Origin: Hericium rajendrae
Taxonomy: Eukaryota > Basidiomycota > Agaricomycetes > Russulales > Hericiaceae
Assembly: GCA_033439255.1 (NCBI GenBank)
Contig: CM065889.1
Span: forward strand, 1,054,001 to 1,118,000
Direction of reading: 5' to 3'
Length of the DNA: 64,000 nt
A program made the translations under genes and the position numbers. The notes under the pieces are model-generated. The model was not told the DNA's origin and did no database searches. It worked only from the letters and a program-made list of their open reading frames with translations. Every line of letters starts with the position of its first letter. The stretch's first letter is position 1. Of the stretch, positions 11,177 through 23,100 are shown one piece after another.

Positions 11177-11684
11177 TGTGACACTCCTACGGAGGCCACG
11201 AAACCGGTACGTAGTCTAAGGTAGCTGGCAGACAAGGAGAGGAAGGAAGTTGTAGGTCGGCCCTGGAAGGCACCTCAGAGAGCGAAGCTCAGCCTCTACG
11301 AGCGATGCGCAGGAGCGATCCTACCCGGCTCTTGGGGAACGGGGAGGGAGCAAACCTCCCTCCGGAAGATAAGAGCTGGGGAGGAGCATTGCATCTCGAA
11401 CCGTGACGCGAGTCGTTCCGTTCCTAGAGTCGATAGAAACTGTTAGTAGGCAAGAGAGAGAGAGAAATGTACAAGAGAGGAAACAGAGAAAGAGATGAGA
11501 GATAGAGAAAAAGAAAAGAGAAAAAGAGATGAAAGGAAACTTGATTGTAATGGTTAGACAAGAGGTACAAGACGAGTGCTGGCACTCGTTTCTAGTGTTT
11601 GTATGTTACGTAAGTACTTCCTATTTCAGCTTTCTTTGTCTTGAGGCTAAATCCCTCCTTCCCTCATTGTACAGGTGCGTCACA
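11177..11684 (-). mobile_element. LTR of element H (508 bp)
   Basis: The ends are TGTGAC and GTCACA in inverted orientation, and the leader motif lies on the left side, so this is the 5' LTR of a minus-strand gypsy element distinct from A. It contains an A/G-rich stretch near 11450-11530. The remainder of H is not in the window to the left of A as far as can be seen. Confidence 0.75.
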
Positions 11685-12789
11685 ATCATAGTCATATGCT
11701 CATTGCTTTCAGGCATGACAAGATTTTTAAATCTGAAAATTCTGAAAGAAAACTTTAAGCATACAAAAACATCTGAGAAAGTCCAAATTTATATAGCTAC
11801 CAGCCATAACTACCTAAGCTATATGAACTATATACAAGCCTTATACAGATATATAGATCTATAGTAGCTATATAGATTATATAGCCCTATATGCTATCTA
11901 TGTATGCTATAGAGCTACTCAGCAAAGCTATGGGAGCTATAAACATGTCTCTATGTGCTATAAAGCCTATGTAACCTATGTCAACTATATTACCTTGTAA
12001 GTGTAAGCTATATGCTATGACATCTGTGAGATATACAGCAACTATACACATTATGCAAAGTATACATACGATATAAATCACACTTAGATACAAGTCGAAT
12101 CCATTTGAATTATCTTCATCATAACTAAATACAAAGCTACAAAAAAATCTAACTAAAACTTGACGAGTGCCAGCGCTGGCATGGAATTAAGTGCCATCAA
12201 GCGCCGGCACCTGTGAGGTGCGCAGAGGGTGTGGAGATGGTGCATGAATGGCCGTGCATAGGCGTGTGCCACGTGCGGGGTGGGGCAGATCGCACGATGG
12301 CAGGGATCGTGCGCGAGGGTGGGGCGTGTCGCGCGTGTGCAGAGTGGCACGCGAGACCGGGGTGTTGGACATGGATACGGGGTGTTCGGCATGGACGCAG
12401 GGCGTTGAGCTGCGTGCGTGACACGTTGAGCGTGAGGGCGCATGTGGGGCGTGGCGCAGGCGGGTGACGTGTTTCGTGCACGGGAGTGTTAGGGGTGGAT
12501 GCAGAGCATCGCGCGCACGTTGCCATGAGAACGGGGCCGTGCGCGTGCGTGGACGGGCATCCAAGCGGGCACGCAATGTGTTGATTGGGCGTGCAGGGCA
12601 TTGTGCGGGTGCGAGGGCATCGAGGACCCTCGCGGGGCATTGGCCACGTGAAGGGGATGTTCTGCATGCGCGCAGGCCTTGAGCGAGCATGCAAGGTCCT
12701 CTACACGCGTGCAGGGCATCAAGCAGGCATGGGGGTGCTGTGCGCCCGTGGGCGGTGGTGAGGTATGTGGACAGCATGCTGGGCGTTGT

Positions 12790-12930
12790 CATGGTGCACA
12801 GGTTTTGAACAGGCGTGCGGGGCCTTGAACGGGCACGCGGGACCTGGAAGGGGCGTGTGGGGTGTTGAATGGGCGTGCGAGGTGTTGAACACGCACGCGG
12901 AATGTTGATCGAGCGCGCAGGGATGGGGCG
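12790..12930. repeat. Minisatellite in K1, about 20-bp unit
   Basis: Tandem imperfect units of the form TTGAACGGGCGTGCGGGG. The K2 copy keeps the same array at about 16140-16380 with the CpGs changed to TpG or CpA. Confidence 0.75.
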
Positions 12931-13210
12931 ATGACGTGGCCCCCGCGCACGTCGTTGACGGCACTCAGACGGTACGCAGACAGCGTGCGTGGGGTGCGAG
13001 TGTGTAATCTGTGACCTTGCGCACATTGGTGTGCGCAGAAGGCAAAGCGGGGGCGTGGCCGTCGTTCGGGGCTGCGGCCAGGTCTCGTGGTGTGCTGGAG
13101 TCCGCACGGGGTGTGGGAGCTGTGTGAGGCACGGACGTCGCATAGACGGAGCGCGGAAAGTGCGATGGAGATCCGGGGGGTCGTGAAGGGCTGAGGGAGG
13201 AAATACATCG

Positions 13211-13285
13211 AGAGTATCGCTCAAAAAATGAGCGATACTCTCTTTGTTAGTGCAGAAACTAAAAAGATAAGTTTGTTTTGCTTAC
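13211..13285 (-). repeat. Intron-hairpin unit 6 (element K1)
   Basis: Minus strand: donor GTAAGC at 13285, branch CTGCACTAAC, AAAGAG, then hairpin 13211-13242 with arms AGTATCGCTC / GAGCGATACT and an A-rich loop. Confidence 0.8.
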
Positions 13286-13677
13286 CTGATTCCTCTCTGC
13301 CTGCTACTTTAGCCTCTAGCCTTCAAGATTGAGGGCGACGGGGTGAACAAGGGAGGAGACAGGTGAGGGAGTGAAGGAGAGACAAAGAATCAGAGTGAGA
13401 GGGATAAATAATTATGGAAGTCAACGCGCGTTCAGTGCTTCAGCCACCGAACGAGCGACGTTGTGTTGTTCGAGCCTCAACAAACCAAATAAAATCGTAT
13501 AAATTCAGAAAAAAAGACAGAAATGATAGATTATACATTTAATTAGAATACATGAGAATACTTTGGATATACTGCACCGTGAATCTCTGAGCGACACCAT
13601 CAACTTACTCAGGTCTGCCAGCCAGTCCCTCTCGGCAGCGCCCGGCAGCCATGATTCTCGGCTTCGCCTGGGATTCA

Positions 13678-13686
13678 TATATAAGG
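13678..13686 (+). promoter_or_regulatory. TATA-type core promoter of K1 rightward transcript
   Basis: TATATAAGG is followed by CTCGCGCGACGCGCC and a pyrimidine-rich tract, and preceded by CCGGCAGCCAT. Equivalent modules occur in L (26108) and, inverted, in N (23107), so this block is conserved between elements. Confidence 0.65.
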
Positions 13687-13849
13687 CTCGCGCGACGCGC
13701 CTTCCCTCTTGCTCTTTAACCCCCACTATCCCATGCCACGTTGACGCCGTCGACGTCGTCGTTTGCTCGCTCATCGTCGTTTGCTTTGTCGTCGTCGTTC
13801 CTCCCTCTGTCGTCATCATTTCTTCCTCGTCGTTGTAATCTTTATAAGG

Positions 13850-14110
13850 TAAGCTTTTATTCTTTGTCTCTTATTTCTTATACTAATGTCTTCATATCTG
13901 TTATAGTACCTTTGTATACTTACTAGGTAAGCTGTGTTATGTCTTATACTGATGACTTCATGTTGTCTCTAGTAGATTTTCGCTTTTTTATTCTTTTGGT
14001 AAGCTATCTGTTATCTTTGGTATCTTCTGATATTACTATTGTCTTTTATTTTAATTAGATTTTCACTTTTTGTAGTCATTGTAAGTCTGTTTGTAGTCTT
14101 TTATATTAGT
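13850..14110 (+). repeat. Chain of short exon-intron units downstream of the K1 promoter
   Basis: Successive GTAAGC/GTAAGT donors and TAG acceptors bracket short, similar pieces such as ATTTTCGCTTTTT and ATTTTCACTTTTTG. L (26215-26400) and N (22920-23040, inverted) show the same organisation. There is no open reading frame, so any product would be a non-coding RNA (inference). Confidence 0.5.
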
Positions 14111-14730
14111 CTTAACTGATGCTTATATTTTTATAGAAGTTGTCTTCATGTCTATCTTACATAATGTAGTGTAGTAATGTATCATGATGTTGTAGTTAGT
14201 AAATAAAACTTTGATTTTGTGCTTAACTCTTGTTATGATGAATCTAATTGTGTTGTGCTATAATAAAGCTTTATGTCCTAGTTAAGCTACAAATTTATAT
14301 GATAAATGTATAATTTATAGATAGTACATAGTGAGCTAGTATAGTATAGACAAGGCAAGCTTTATAATTTACAGATAATACATAGTGAGTCAGCATAGTA
14401 TACCTAATATAGACTTTGTAGTCTTTGTAGTAGAATTAGACTACATAGCTCTCATAGCTAAGCCTATAGCTCTATAGCTATCATAGCTACCCTTGTAGCT
14501 CTATAGCTATCATAGCACTCTATAGCAGTCCTTAATAGCTATATAGCACTATATAGACTAGGGCTCTCTATGGCCAGATATATACAAAAGAGGATAGCTA
14601 TGGAGCTATGCAACTTATATAAGATATAAAGCTCTCTATAGCTACCCAAAATTTCTCAGATGAATAGGCTCACAGATCTCTTGTGATTTTTGGTTTGAGC
14701 TTACAATTGTAATAGTATAATATACTCCTT

Positions 14731-14875
<145 letters not shown>

Positions 14876-14879
14876 TTCT

Positions 14880-14975
14880 GATTGACCTGCAGTGTCTCAT
14901 TAGGAAGGTTGACAATTTTCTGATTGACCTGACAGTTTTTAACCCTACTGACAGCTCCTGATTGATCTGATCCAC
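14880..14975 (+). repeat. Single-arm fragment related to foldback element M
   Basis: The sequence repeats the left arm of M (18721-18800), including GAAGGTTGACAA, TTTCTGATTGACCTGACA and CTACTGACAGCTCCTGATTG. The terminus reads CATTAG instead of CATCAG. The opposite arm is missing. Confidence 0.75.
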
Positions 14976-15076
14976 TTGTAATGGGACATCAAAAGTCTGG
15001 ACCAGCTGAACCACAGGATACATCAACTATTTGAGGAAGGAGTCTTCACTAAGCATCTGGAAAGTCACAAGGCAGA

Positions 15077-16565
15077 CATCTGAGAAAGTTCAAATTTATA
15101 TAGCTATCAGCTACAACTATCTAAGCTTTATGAGCTATATACAAGTCTTATACAGATATATAGATCTATAGTAACTATACAGACTACATAGCCCTATATG
15201 TTATCTATGTATGCTATATAGCTACTCAGCATAGCTATAGGAGCTATAAACATGTCTCTATGTGCTATAGAGCCTATGTAACCTATGTCAACTATATCAC
15301 CTTGTAAGTGTAAGCCATATGCTATGACATCATTACAAAGTTACAAAAAAAATCTAATTATAACTATGAATGAGCACCAGTGCTGGCATGAAATTAAGCA
15401 CCATCAACATCAGGAAACTCCTCACTTTCCTGACTTCACTGTTTTGAGCCTGATGTCACTGTTTTGAACCTGATGTCACTGTTTTTGGACTGTTTTCAGG
15501 TCATTTTCAGACACATAGGTCTGAAATCAGTCTAAAAACAGTAACATCAGGTCCAAAACAGTGACATCAGGCTCAGAACAGTGAAGTCAGGAAAGTGAGG
15601 AGTTTCCTGATGAAGCATCAGTGCCTGTTGAGCATGCAAAGGGCATGAAGATGGCACATAAATGGCTGTGCATAGGCACATGCATGTGCAGAGTGGGGCA
15701 GATCATATGAGGATGGGGATTGTGTGTGAGAGTGGAACGTGTCATGTGCATGCAGGGTGACAGGCAAGACCAGGGTGATATGAGGCATTCTGCACAGATG
15801 GAGGACATTAAGCTGCATGCACGGGACATTGAGCTGCTTGCATGGGACATTGAGCTGCATGCATGGGATGTTAAGCACAAGGGCACTCGTGGGATGTGGT
15901 GCAGGCAAGCAAGGTGTTTCATGCACACAGGGGGTTAGGGTGTGATTGCAGGCCATTGTGCCACGTACATTGCCATGAGAATGAGGCCATGCATGTGCAT
16001 GAATGGACATCTGTGTGAGCATGTGAGGTGTTGATTGGGCATGTGGGGCATTGTGTGGGTGCTATGCTAGCATGCAGTGTTGAGGGCATGTGCAGGGCAG
16101 TAAGGGACATGGACATGCGTGCTGGACATTGTCGTGGCATGTGAGGTGTTGAGCAGGCATGTAAGGCCTTGGCTGGGCACGTGGAGTCTTGAACGGGTGC
16201 ACAGGGCATTGAATGGGCACACAAGGCATTGAATGGGTGCATGGAGCATTGAACAGGTGTATGGGGCATTGAATGGGCACGTGGGATGTTGAACGGGCAT
16301 GCAAGGCTTTGGATGGGTGGGTAAGGCCTTGAACAGGCACATAGGGTGTTGAATATGCACATGGTCGAGCACATGGGGATGGGGCAATGACATGGCCTGT
16401 GTATGCACATCATTGACAGCATGCAGACAGTACACAAATGACATGCATGGGGCAGCAGTGCATATTCTGTGATCCTGCACACATTGGTGTGTACAAAAGG
16501 CAGAGCAGGGGCAAGAGGGTCATTTAGGGCTGTGGCTGGGCATCATAGCATGTTGGAGCTACATG
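15077..16565 (+). mobile_element. Element K2: CpG-depleted, right-truncated copy of K1
   Basis: The left terminus CATCTGAGAAAG and the following 1.2 kb match K1 11770-13160 with insertion O (15408-15612) removed. Most differences are CpG in K1 and TpG or CpA in K2, for example near 15370 against 12165 and throughout the GC-rich block. The copy ends before the hairpin unit and promoter module, so those parts are lost. It is an older or more heavily mutated copy. Confidence 0.82.
15408..15612. mobile_element. Element O: 205-bp foldback MITE
   Basis: The two halves are nearly perfect reverse complements. The ends are CATCAGGAAACTCC and its complement, and the AA on both sides is single in the undisrupted K1 sequence, showing a 2-bp target duplication. 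Internally each arm carries a repeated phrase, TGATGTCACTGTTTT. The ends match those of the large CATCAG elements, so it may be moved by the same transposase (inference). Confidence 0.88.
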
Positions 16566-17400
16566 TGAGATATATAAACTGCAGAGCCATAGCTATTAAA
16601 TTTATAATGATACTACTATTGTAATAGGCCATACTATGTTACAGCAATAGTTATTAAGTACTAAGATCATCTATTAGCCTTTAGGCCTTTTGTAATAGGA
16701 TGACTAATCCTTCTCTTAGTATTTAATATATTGGTATATATACCCAGGCCAAAATCAGATATTGGGTGCTTCTATGAGCTTTTTTTTAGAATCTTTCTGA
16801 TCTGAATCGGCAGGGGTACTTCTGCCACCCCTGGGCACTTATTCATTATGGGCCTGGGCTGCGTACTTACTCATGCTAGGCCTGGGCTGTGCACCTATTT
16901 CTGTTTCTCCAGCATCATTCCTGGGTATTTCCTTGTGCACGCCTAATTCTGTACCCTTCGTATCATTCCTGGGCATTCCCATCATGTGTGCCTAGTTATG
17001 TAAGCTCTGTGGGCTGGGCAGCTTTGTCCATTCTGAATCGCCCCAGTCATTGTCTGAAACATTCTGCACCCATCAATCATCATTGTCGGTAAATCTTCAA
17101 TGCTATAAATTTCTTTGCATCAAGACTGTGCCTGCAGTTGTGTTTCAGTTTGTCCAGCAGGATAGTCAAATTGTCCCGATCGTTTCCAAAAATGTTCTGC
17201 AGTGATCAATTGACATCCACACAAATTTTCAATTCTGTAAATGTACTCTGTAACTTGAACTAGCAGATGCGAACTATACATGACAATCTAGCAACAGTAA
17301 TTGAGACCATTGCTACTTACGTGTGGATGCCATGTTGAACAGTGAGCCACACCAAGATCAGGCTTTCCACACCCCACGCTTACCACTTCCATGTTGATCA
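16566..17400. other. Non-coding spacer without recognised features
   Basis: AT-rich sequence to about 16790, then a stretch in which GCCTGGGCTG and CCTGGGCA recur loosely (16840-17040). I see no credible gene, LTR or terminal repeat. It contains TATATA near 16735. Confidence 0.5.
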
Positions 17401-17500
17401 GACTACCCCACATCAATCGTGCTTGCCAACTCTACATCGATCCCGTTAGTATCAGCTACTATAGCACGATTCGGATATCTTGTCTTATCATGCCATTCTC

Positions 17501-20500
17501 CTACTCTTCGATCTCTATGTGTATCATCTTCTGCGCAGCCCACAATGTGTCCTTCAGTGCATCGTTCATCTCCTCAATTTTGTTGTCCTCTTCAGCTGCA
17601 TGAAACCACCAGTCTAATGTCATCAATACCAAGACGAAGCCATTCTTCCTGCTCTTCTTCAGCTCACTCCAGTCCTCGTCTGCATCTACTTTAATCGAGG
17701 GTGGCCAGACCCATCCTCGCGAAGTGGGCTGCAAGCTGCACCACCACTTCTGCCACGCACTTGCATAGTTCTGCAAGTCGGCGATCTTGGGCATCTTCTT
17801 CAGGTTCCGACCATTCTTGTACCACTCTGGGACTTCAGCTGGGTGACCATCGCCAAGTAATTTACATTTGTTGGTCTGTATCTTTGTAAGTCCTGGTTCT
17901 GGCATCATTTCATACACCACTGACCTTATTGTCCACATAACCTAACTTCTTCTCCAATTGCAACCAAGTATCCATGAGTGCCATCCAATCCACATCGTCA
18001 CTTCGGCTTCAAAGGTATTTTGCTGTGGCTGCCATCCATGCAGGTAGCTCGTCGTAGCTACCTTCATCCTGTTCACTACTCATGCCTTCGGTCCCCTCAT
18101 CATTCAAAGCATCTGCCTCATCCTCCTCTTCATCTTCTCCCTGCAGTGTGCCCACGGCTCCGCTGCCTTTCCCAGTATCACTAGCAATCAAGGCAGTCAG
18201 GATTGGTGTGCCTCTGTAGAGGTTTGACTCACATCTCTTTACAAATCCTTGTCAACTTCTGGCTTGCTTCCTGCTTCTCCTTTCTTGTCCTCTTTCAATG
18301 CATCTTAGGGCTGAAGAGTTCGCTGGCTTTAGGTATGTTGAATGCCTTCATCATAGATTGGATGTTTGTCACGCATGCGTTGGGCTCTAATTCATATGCA
18401 GTCTTGTGGGCTTCAATGAGGCCTCCTCTTCTAGCCTTCTTTGGTGGTGGTGCCTCGTCTTCCTCTTCATGCTTGTCATCTTTTTCATGCTCTTCTTCTT
18501 CCTCTTGCTCAGGCAGCACTTTGTCCTCGTTTGTGTCAATATCACCATCACCTTCCAGTGGGTTTGTGGAGCTTTCTGCAGGTGCTCTGACAGACACCGC
18601 ACCAGCATCCATGGACATGTTTGTAGCCCCAATGCTGCTTTCAGGCTCTCCTTCTGGTGCTGATCTGTTCACTGACATCTCTGTCCCCTGTCTTGTGGCC
18701 TCAGATGCAGCCCCGTCCCTCATCAGGAAGGTTGACAACTTTCTGATTGACCTGACAATTTCTAACCCTACTGACAGCTCCTGATTGACCTGATCCACCT
18801 GAAAGCAATCTTAACAGGGAAATATCTGATCAAAATTTTACATTTAAGTAAAGACATTTATTGTCAGATATATAAGTTTGTAATCTCTAACAATAGATAT
18901 AACAAAATCTCTGATATCTGAAGTTTTCTAAATCTGAGAGTGTCTGATCTGAGAATTTTTTCAAATCTGGAGGTCAAATATCTGAAAATTATCTGCAACT
19001 GTCTGAGAGCATCTGATGGTGTCTGACACTGTCTGATCCATCTGACTGATATTTGACCTCCAGATTTGAAATCAGACACTCTCAGATTTTCAAAAATTTC
19101 AGATATCAAAGATTTTGATATATCTATTAGTTAGAGATTAAAAACTTATATATCTGACAATAAATGTCTTTTCTTGAATGTAAAAGTCTGATCAGATATT
19201 TGCTTCTCAAGATTGCTTTCAGGTGGATCAGGTCAATCAGAAGCTGTCAGTAGGGTTAGAAATTGTCAGGTCAATCAGAAAGTTGTCAACCTTCCTGATG
19301 CTGTCTTTGATCGATGACAGATCACGCTTGCAGCGCGTTTTGGCAGCTAATGCAATACAAGATCAATTGAGTGTTATGCTCATGTTGGATAGGTCAGTAA
19401 CTCACAGAAAAGACTGTTCATGTACTGAACGAATGGCTTCTCAATGCATTCATTGTAGTCTTTGTAGGCCGCACCAAATGTTCTCCCATCGTGCACTGTA
19501 GAATGGATTCTGTGGATATCACTATTATGCTGTGTCATCATGCGAAGGTAAATACTTATGAGTACACCATGATTTCTCCTTTGTTTGCAGGTTTTGGGGT
19601 GCCAAACAGAATGCTCACCGAACCACTGGTCTGTGCAGCAAGATCACATACAAGATTTGTAGCAGTGTGCAGGAAGGCATCAATTGCTCTTCACAACATT
19701 CATAAGTAAGCTATCATTTACCAGACACAAGTGATATTACTCACTCCTGATATTTCTCAACTTCAACCAGGTGCTGGACTTCTGCCTCGTCAAGCTTGCT
19801 GCTTTCCTCTATCTCGATCATAGTGTCATAATTTTTGTCCCTTGCCCTCTCCACCTCAGCCTTCACTTTGTCAGTCTCAGTTGCCAGTAGTGTTTTGGCA
19901 TATGCAGTACACCACAGGATGCTGTGCATGAGTTTGTCGCCTTCGGGAAGTGTTCTTTTATACTCCTCATATTTTGGCTTGATAATCACCCTGAGCTTCG
20001 AGTCCCAGTACAGATGTTGATAGGCTTGCACAGAAGACCTCCTGTGCATTCCCCTGAGTTTAATGGTCTTCTTTCTCCCCATCTGACCAGTGATTGTTTG
20101 AGCTGAGTGGTTGTCAAACTACTGCTTGAGATGCTGCACCACATCAGTTTTGAACATTGTGCCTTGATTTTTCAACAATTGCTCACCTCTCGTATGGGTG
20201 GTTCATTGCCGACTGGAGGCACATCCATCCCTAAAAAGTCATTGAACCAGCGGCTGTAGAGGTGCAGCCAGAAAGCAGCCAGTTTGTTGTTGGCTTGAGC
20301 CTCCCAGTGCATGGGGATGAGCTCGCGAAGCACCTTGGCCTGTGGCTTGGTCACTCAGGCCCTCTTTGAGTGCCCTCTGTGGTTGCCTTTTCCTGGGCCC
20401 TTGCCTGTCACCTTTCCGGAACATGCCATTAGAGAAGTAGTAGGGTTTTGGTAATGAAAGGGTTTTGGTAATGCAAGGTTTTGGTAATAAAAAGATGACA

Positions 20501-20580
20501 TGAATTTTGGTTGACATTCTCCTCTTCCAGTCATCGCTCGTGGGAGACTGGGCTGTCCAGACAATGCGAATCCAATGTGA
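17501..20580 (-). pseudogene. Agaric-type multi-copy hypothetical protein gene, interrupted by M
   Basis: Pieces read from right to left with short introns. About 20180-20560 is a Gly/Lys-rich start and a block ending PPVGNEPPIRE. 19745-20120 gives GRKKTIKLRG and a charged helical segment. 19310-19690 gives FGTPKPANKGEIM and HDGRTFGAAYKDYNEC. 18295-18720 is an acidic Glu-rich linker with PPPKKARRGG. 18010-18191 ends LPAWMAATAKYL. 17501-17938 carries EVPEWYKNGRNLKKMP, WQKWWCSLQP, DEDWSELKKS and NGFVLVLMTLDWW. The pattern, with a C-terminal block of Trp pairs, is one I associate with a very abundant agaricomycete family of unknown function. Element M sits in a coding exon at 18721-19300 and breaks the frame. 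Exon limits are approximate. It is head-to-head with the gene at 20721. Confidence 0.6.
18721..19300. mobile_element. Element M: 580-bp foldback element
   Basis: Arms of roughly 150-200 bp are inverted copies: CATCAGGAAGGTTGACAA at the left and the complement ending CTGATG at the right. CT flanks both ends, a 2-bp target duplication. Removing M plus one CT rejoins the reading frame of the surrounding hypothetical gene (IKDR followed by DGAASE), so it inserted into a coding exon. It has no coding capacity. A one-armed relative lies at 14880. Confidence 0.85.
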
Positions 20581-20720
20581 TGCAGTCCACATGGACATCA
20601 GAGCCTCACATCTTCAGATATGGCAGCAACTCTGCCTTTTTCAACCGATGTATGCCTATGCTTATAAGACCTGCTGGTGCACCCTCTTTCTTATCTCCCC
20701 TCTTATCCTCTGCACTCACC

Positions 20721-22052
20721 ATGGTCCAGCAAGTCCCTCCTGCCCAGAGCTCTGTGCAAGGCACTTCTGTTCATACTGCCACAGCTGGCAATGCTGCCGG
20801 TGCAGATCGCTTAGGACGGGTTGCAAGTGCAACCACAGTGTCCCGCCGTCCTCCTCCTCCAACTGTGGAGACCGTCAGTGAGTTGATTTGGACCATTGTT
20901 TGCCATTATGCACCACTTATTTGCAGTCACAGAGGATGAAGATGATGACATATACTTGGCATTCTATGACCCCAATTTTGATCTGTACGAGACCGACGAC
21001 GACAATGTACCTATCAACCCTCCAGCCCAGCACTCGGCTGCCCCTCTGCCTCCTTCACCTCTTCCGGGCTCTACTCCCATTCAGCAATGCATGCAGGTCC
21101 CCCAGTCCCACCAGCAGCCTGTGGATCCTTTGTCAATCGTGCCTGATCCTATCTCTGCTCTGGGCCAAGAGGAAGATGACAGAATTTATGTCGTTACTCA
21201 CGGTAGATGGATGGGACTCTTTAGAGGCTGGTAAGTACCTTTACTATGCCAATTATCACATTATATTCACACGTTTCTAGGCATCGCTGCACACCTCTCA
21301 TTAATTGCTTCTCTTGTGCTGTATTCCAGCATTACCCTACTGTCCAGCTGGTGGAGGATGCTTGGCAGGAACATCTCCGCATGCTTGACAAGGCTGAGTG
21401 CCTTGCCGCTGAGGAGGCTCATCACCAGAATGCACCTGACACACAGCTTGCAGACTTCTTGAGCAACCTCAGCATTGCTGACCTGCCTGTTGTTGCCAGT
21501 GGCACTCCTGCCTCCGTCTTGCCCATCTCCACACCACGTCTTTGTCGAGAGCCTCTGCCTCTGTATACACCCAGGCAGTCTGCTCGTAGTCACCCTCTGG
21601 GTAACCAAGGCTATGTGACCCCTTCCACCAGCTCGTCCTCCTCCTCTGGCATGTCTGTGAGCACGATGCCCCCCACGTCACCCTACGCTCCCTATCCTGG
21701 TGGTGGCTACAGCACCATCACCATGTTGGTCACCATCGCTGGGCCATCTGGCTCATCACATGCTACTGTCATAAGTCCACACCCTTCTCTTGTCATTTGG
21801 TCGAGTAATGGACAAACGAGCAGAACTACGACCAAAATGCCAGGTCTGAGGGCAAGCCTCGCAGGTGATACACCATGGCCAGAGGTAGGCACTGTGGGAT
21901 CTTCAGGTCCTGGGATGACGTTGTGCCTCTCGTCCACAGATACCTCAATGCCAGACAAAAGTCCTTCTGCACCCTTGCTGAGGCTCAGACTTGGCTCGAC
22001 ACCCACTGAACAATGGCTCCAGGGATGGGACTCATTGTTATCATGTATCTGA
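20721..22052 (+). CDS. Protein with viroplasmin/RNase H1 N-terminal-like domain, three exons
   Basis: The start is the ATG in CACCATGG at 20721. Exons are 20721-20877, 20927-21230 and 21281-22052; both introns (49 and 50 nt) have GTGAGT or GTAAGT donors and CAG/TAG acceptors, and phases agree, giving about 410 residues. Residues about 146-185 read RIYVVTHGRWMGLFRGW, then a PLINCFSCAVFQHYPT block and EDAW. This is the pattern of the viroplasmin domain found at the N-terminus of RNase H1, which binds RNA/DNA hybrids. No RNase H catalytic domain follows; the C-terminal 200 residues are Ser/Pro/Thr-rich. Agaric genomes hold many such single-domain proteins, often in repeats. The function is unknown. 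The far C-terminus may be frame-shifted. Confidence 0.6.
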
Positions 22053-22499
22053 AGGACTATCTGACCAGTTATATTGCATCCCTTGTCTGTTTTTCCCTGG
22101 TCACAGTGGCCAGTGATCTATGTGATCTTTCTTGTATGCTATACTTGTTACTTGTACTTGTCTGCATGTTCGTCCATAGTTGCCATGTCTGTGCTCATGC
22201 TCATGCTCATGCTAAACATTTGTTGTCTTGCTAAGTAATACTAGTTGCAAATAAAGTGTCTCACCTCCTGATCAACTTATTGTGTGTTTGACTCTCTCTG
22301 AACTAAAGCTGTATATTTGAGGAATAAATCATGTGACCATCTGTGAGACAATAGTGAAAGTTGACCGAAAACCCCACAGAATGCTCTGTATTGCAATGCA
22401 AAAACTTCTATAAAGTACAAGAATATTTGTGGATATTCTATACTGCTGCTCCCACTGTTCTACAAAGTTTTGTTGTGTCTAACACTGCCTTTTCATGTT
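22053..22499 (+). other. 3' flank of the viroplasmin-domain gene
   Basis: Includes a short GCTCATGCTCATGCTCATGC repeat (22194-22213) and an AATAAAG polyadenylation-like signal near 22250. There is no further gene before element N starts at 22500. Confidence 0.5.
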
Positions 22500-23100
22500 C
22501 ATCTGAGAAATTTAACAGTGGTATATAGCACTATGTAGCCTATATAGCTCTGATAGGGCCATAGCAGTCTCCTTTTCTACATAGCCCCTCATAGCAGCAA
22601 GGCAATCTATATAGGGCTATCATAAGCTATCATAGCTATCATAGGGTAAGGCAGTAACTATCATAGCTATCATAGTCATCTATTATAAAACAATAGCTAT
22701 CATAGCTGCTATAGTATATGGTGATTATCATAGCTATATTAGCTATGTGATTTATCTACAAAATAAAATAAAACTAAAAGATAAGATAAGATATAAACAT
22801 AAGATAAGAGATAAACATAAGAGATAAGATAAGACTGACTTCAAAGATAAGAAAAAAAGCGAAAATAATCTACAAGTCAACAAATGAGTATACAAGATAA
22901 AGATATAGATAAAAACATAAGACTTACCTAAGGATATAAAAGCGAAAATGCTAAGGCCACAAATAACATAAGGATAGAGACAATAAAACAATATACCAAC
23001 TTACCAAACATAAGAAAGTTAAAGCAAAAGAGGGAGAGATGACGAAAGACGAGAGATGGTAGTGGTAAGGAAGAGAGAGGGAAAGCGAGTCGTGCACACC

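Larger units (their letters stand above)
11770..14662 (+). mobile_element. Element K1: CATCTGAG-terminal non-autonomous element
   Basis: Inverted termini CATCTGAGAAA at 11770 and its complement ending at 14662 are flanked by AA on both sides (2-bp target duplication). Both ends carry subterminal TATAGCTA/CATAGC repeats. Inside, from left to right: a GC-rich block (12180-13200), an intron-hairpin unit on the minus strand (13211-13285), a spacer with CAGCCACC, a CCGGCAG/TATATAA promoter-like module (about 13630-13690, plus strand) and a chain of short exons and introns (13850-14110). A 345-codon minus-strand frame (12187-13224) covers the GC-rich block but is low-complexity Pro/Arg/His/Cys sequence and is probably not a gene. 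No transposase is seen. Confidence 0.82.

Noticed and set aside
12187-13224. A 345-codon minus-strand open frame in K1.
   Set aside because: It is low-complexity Pro/Arg/His/Cys sequence over a 20-bp minisatellite, other frames in the same block are also open, and the K2 copy keeps only fragments. GC bias explains it.
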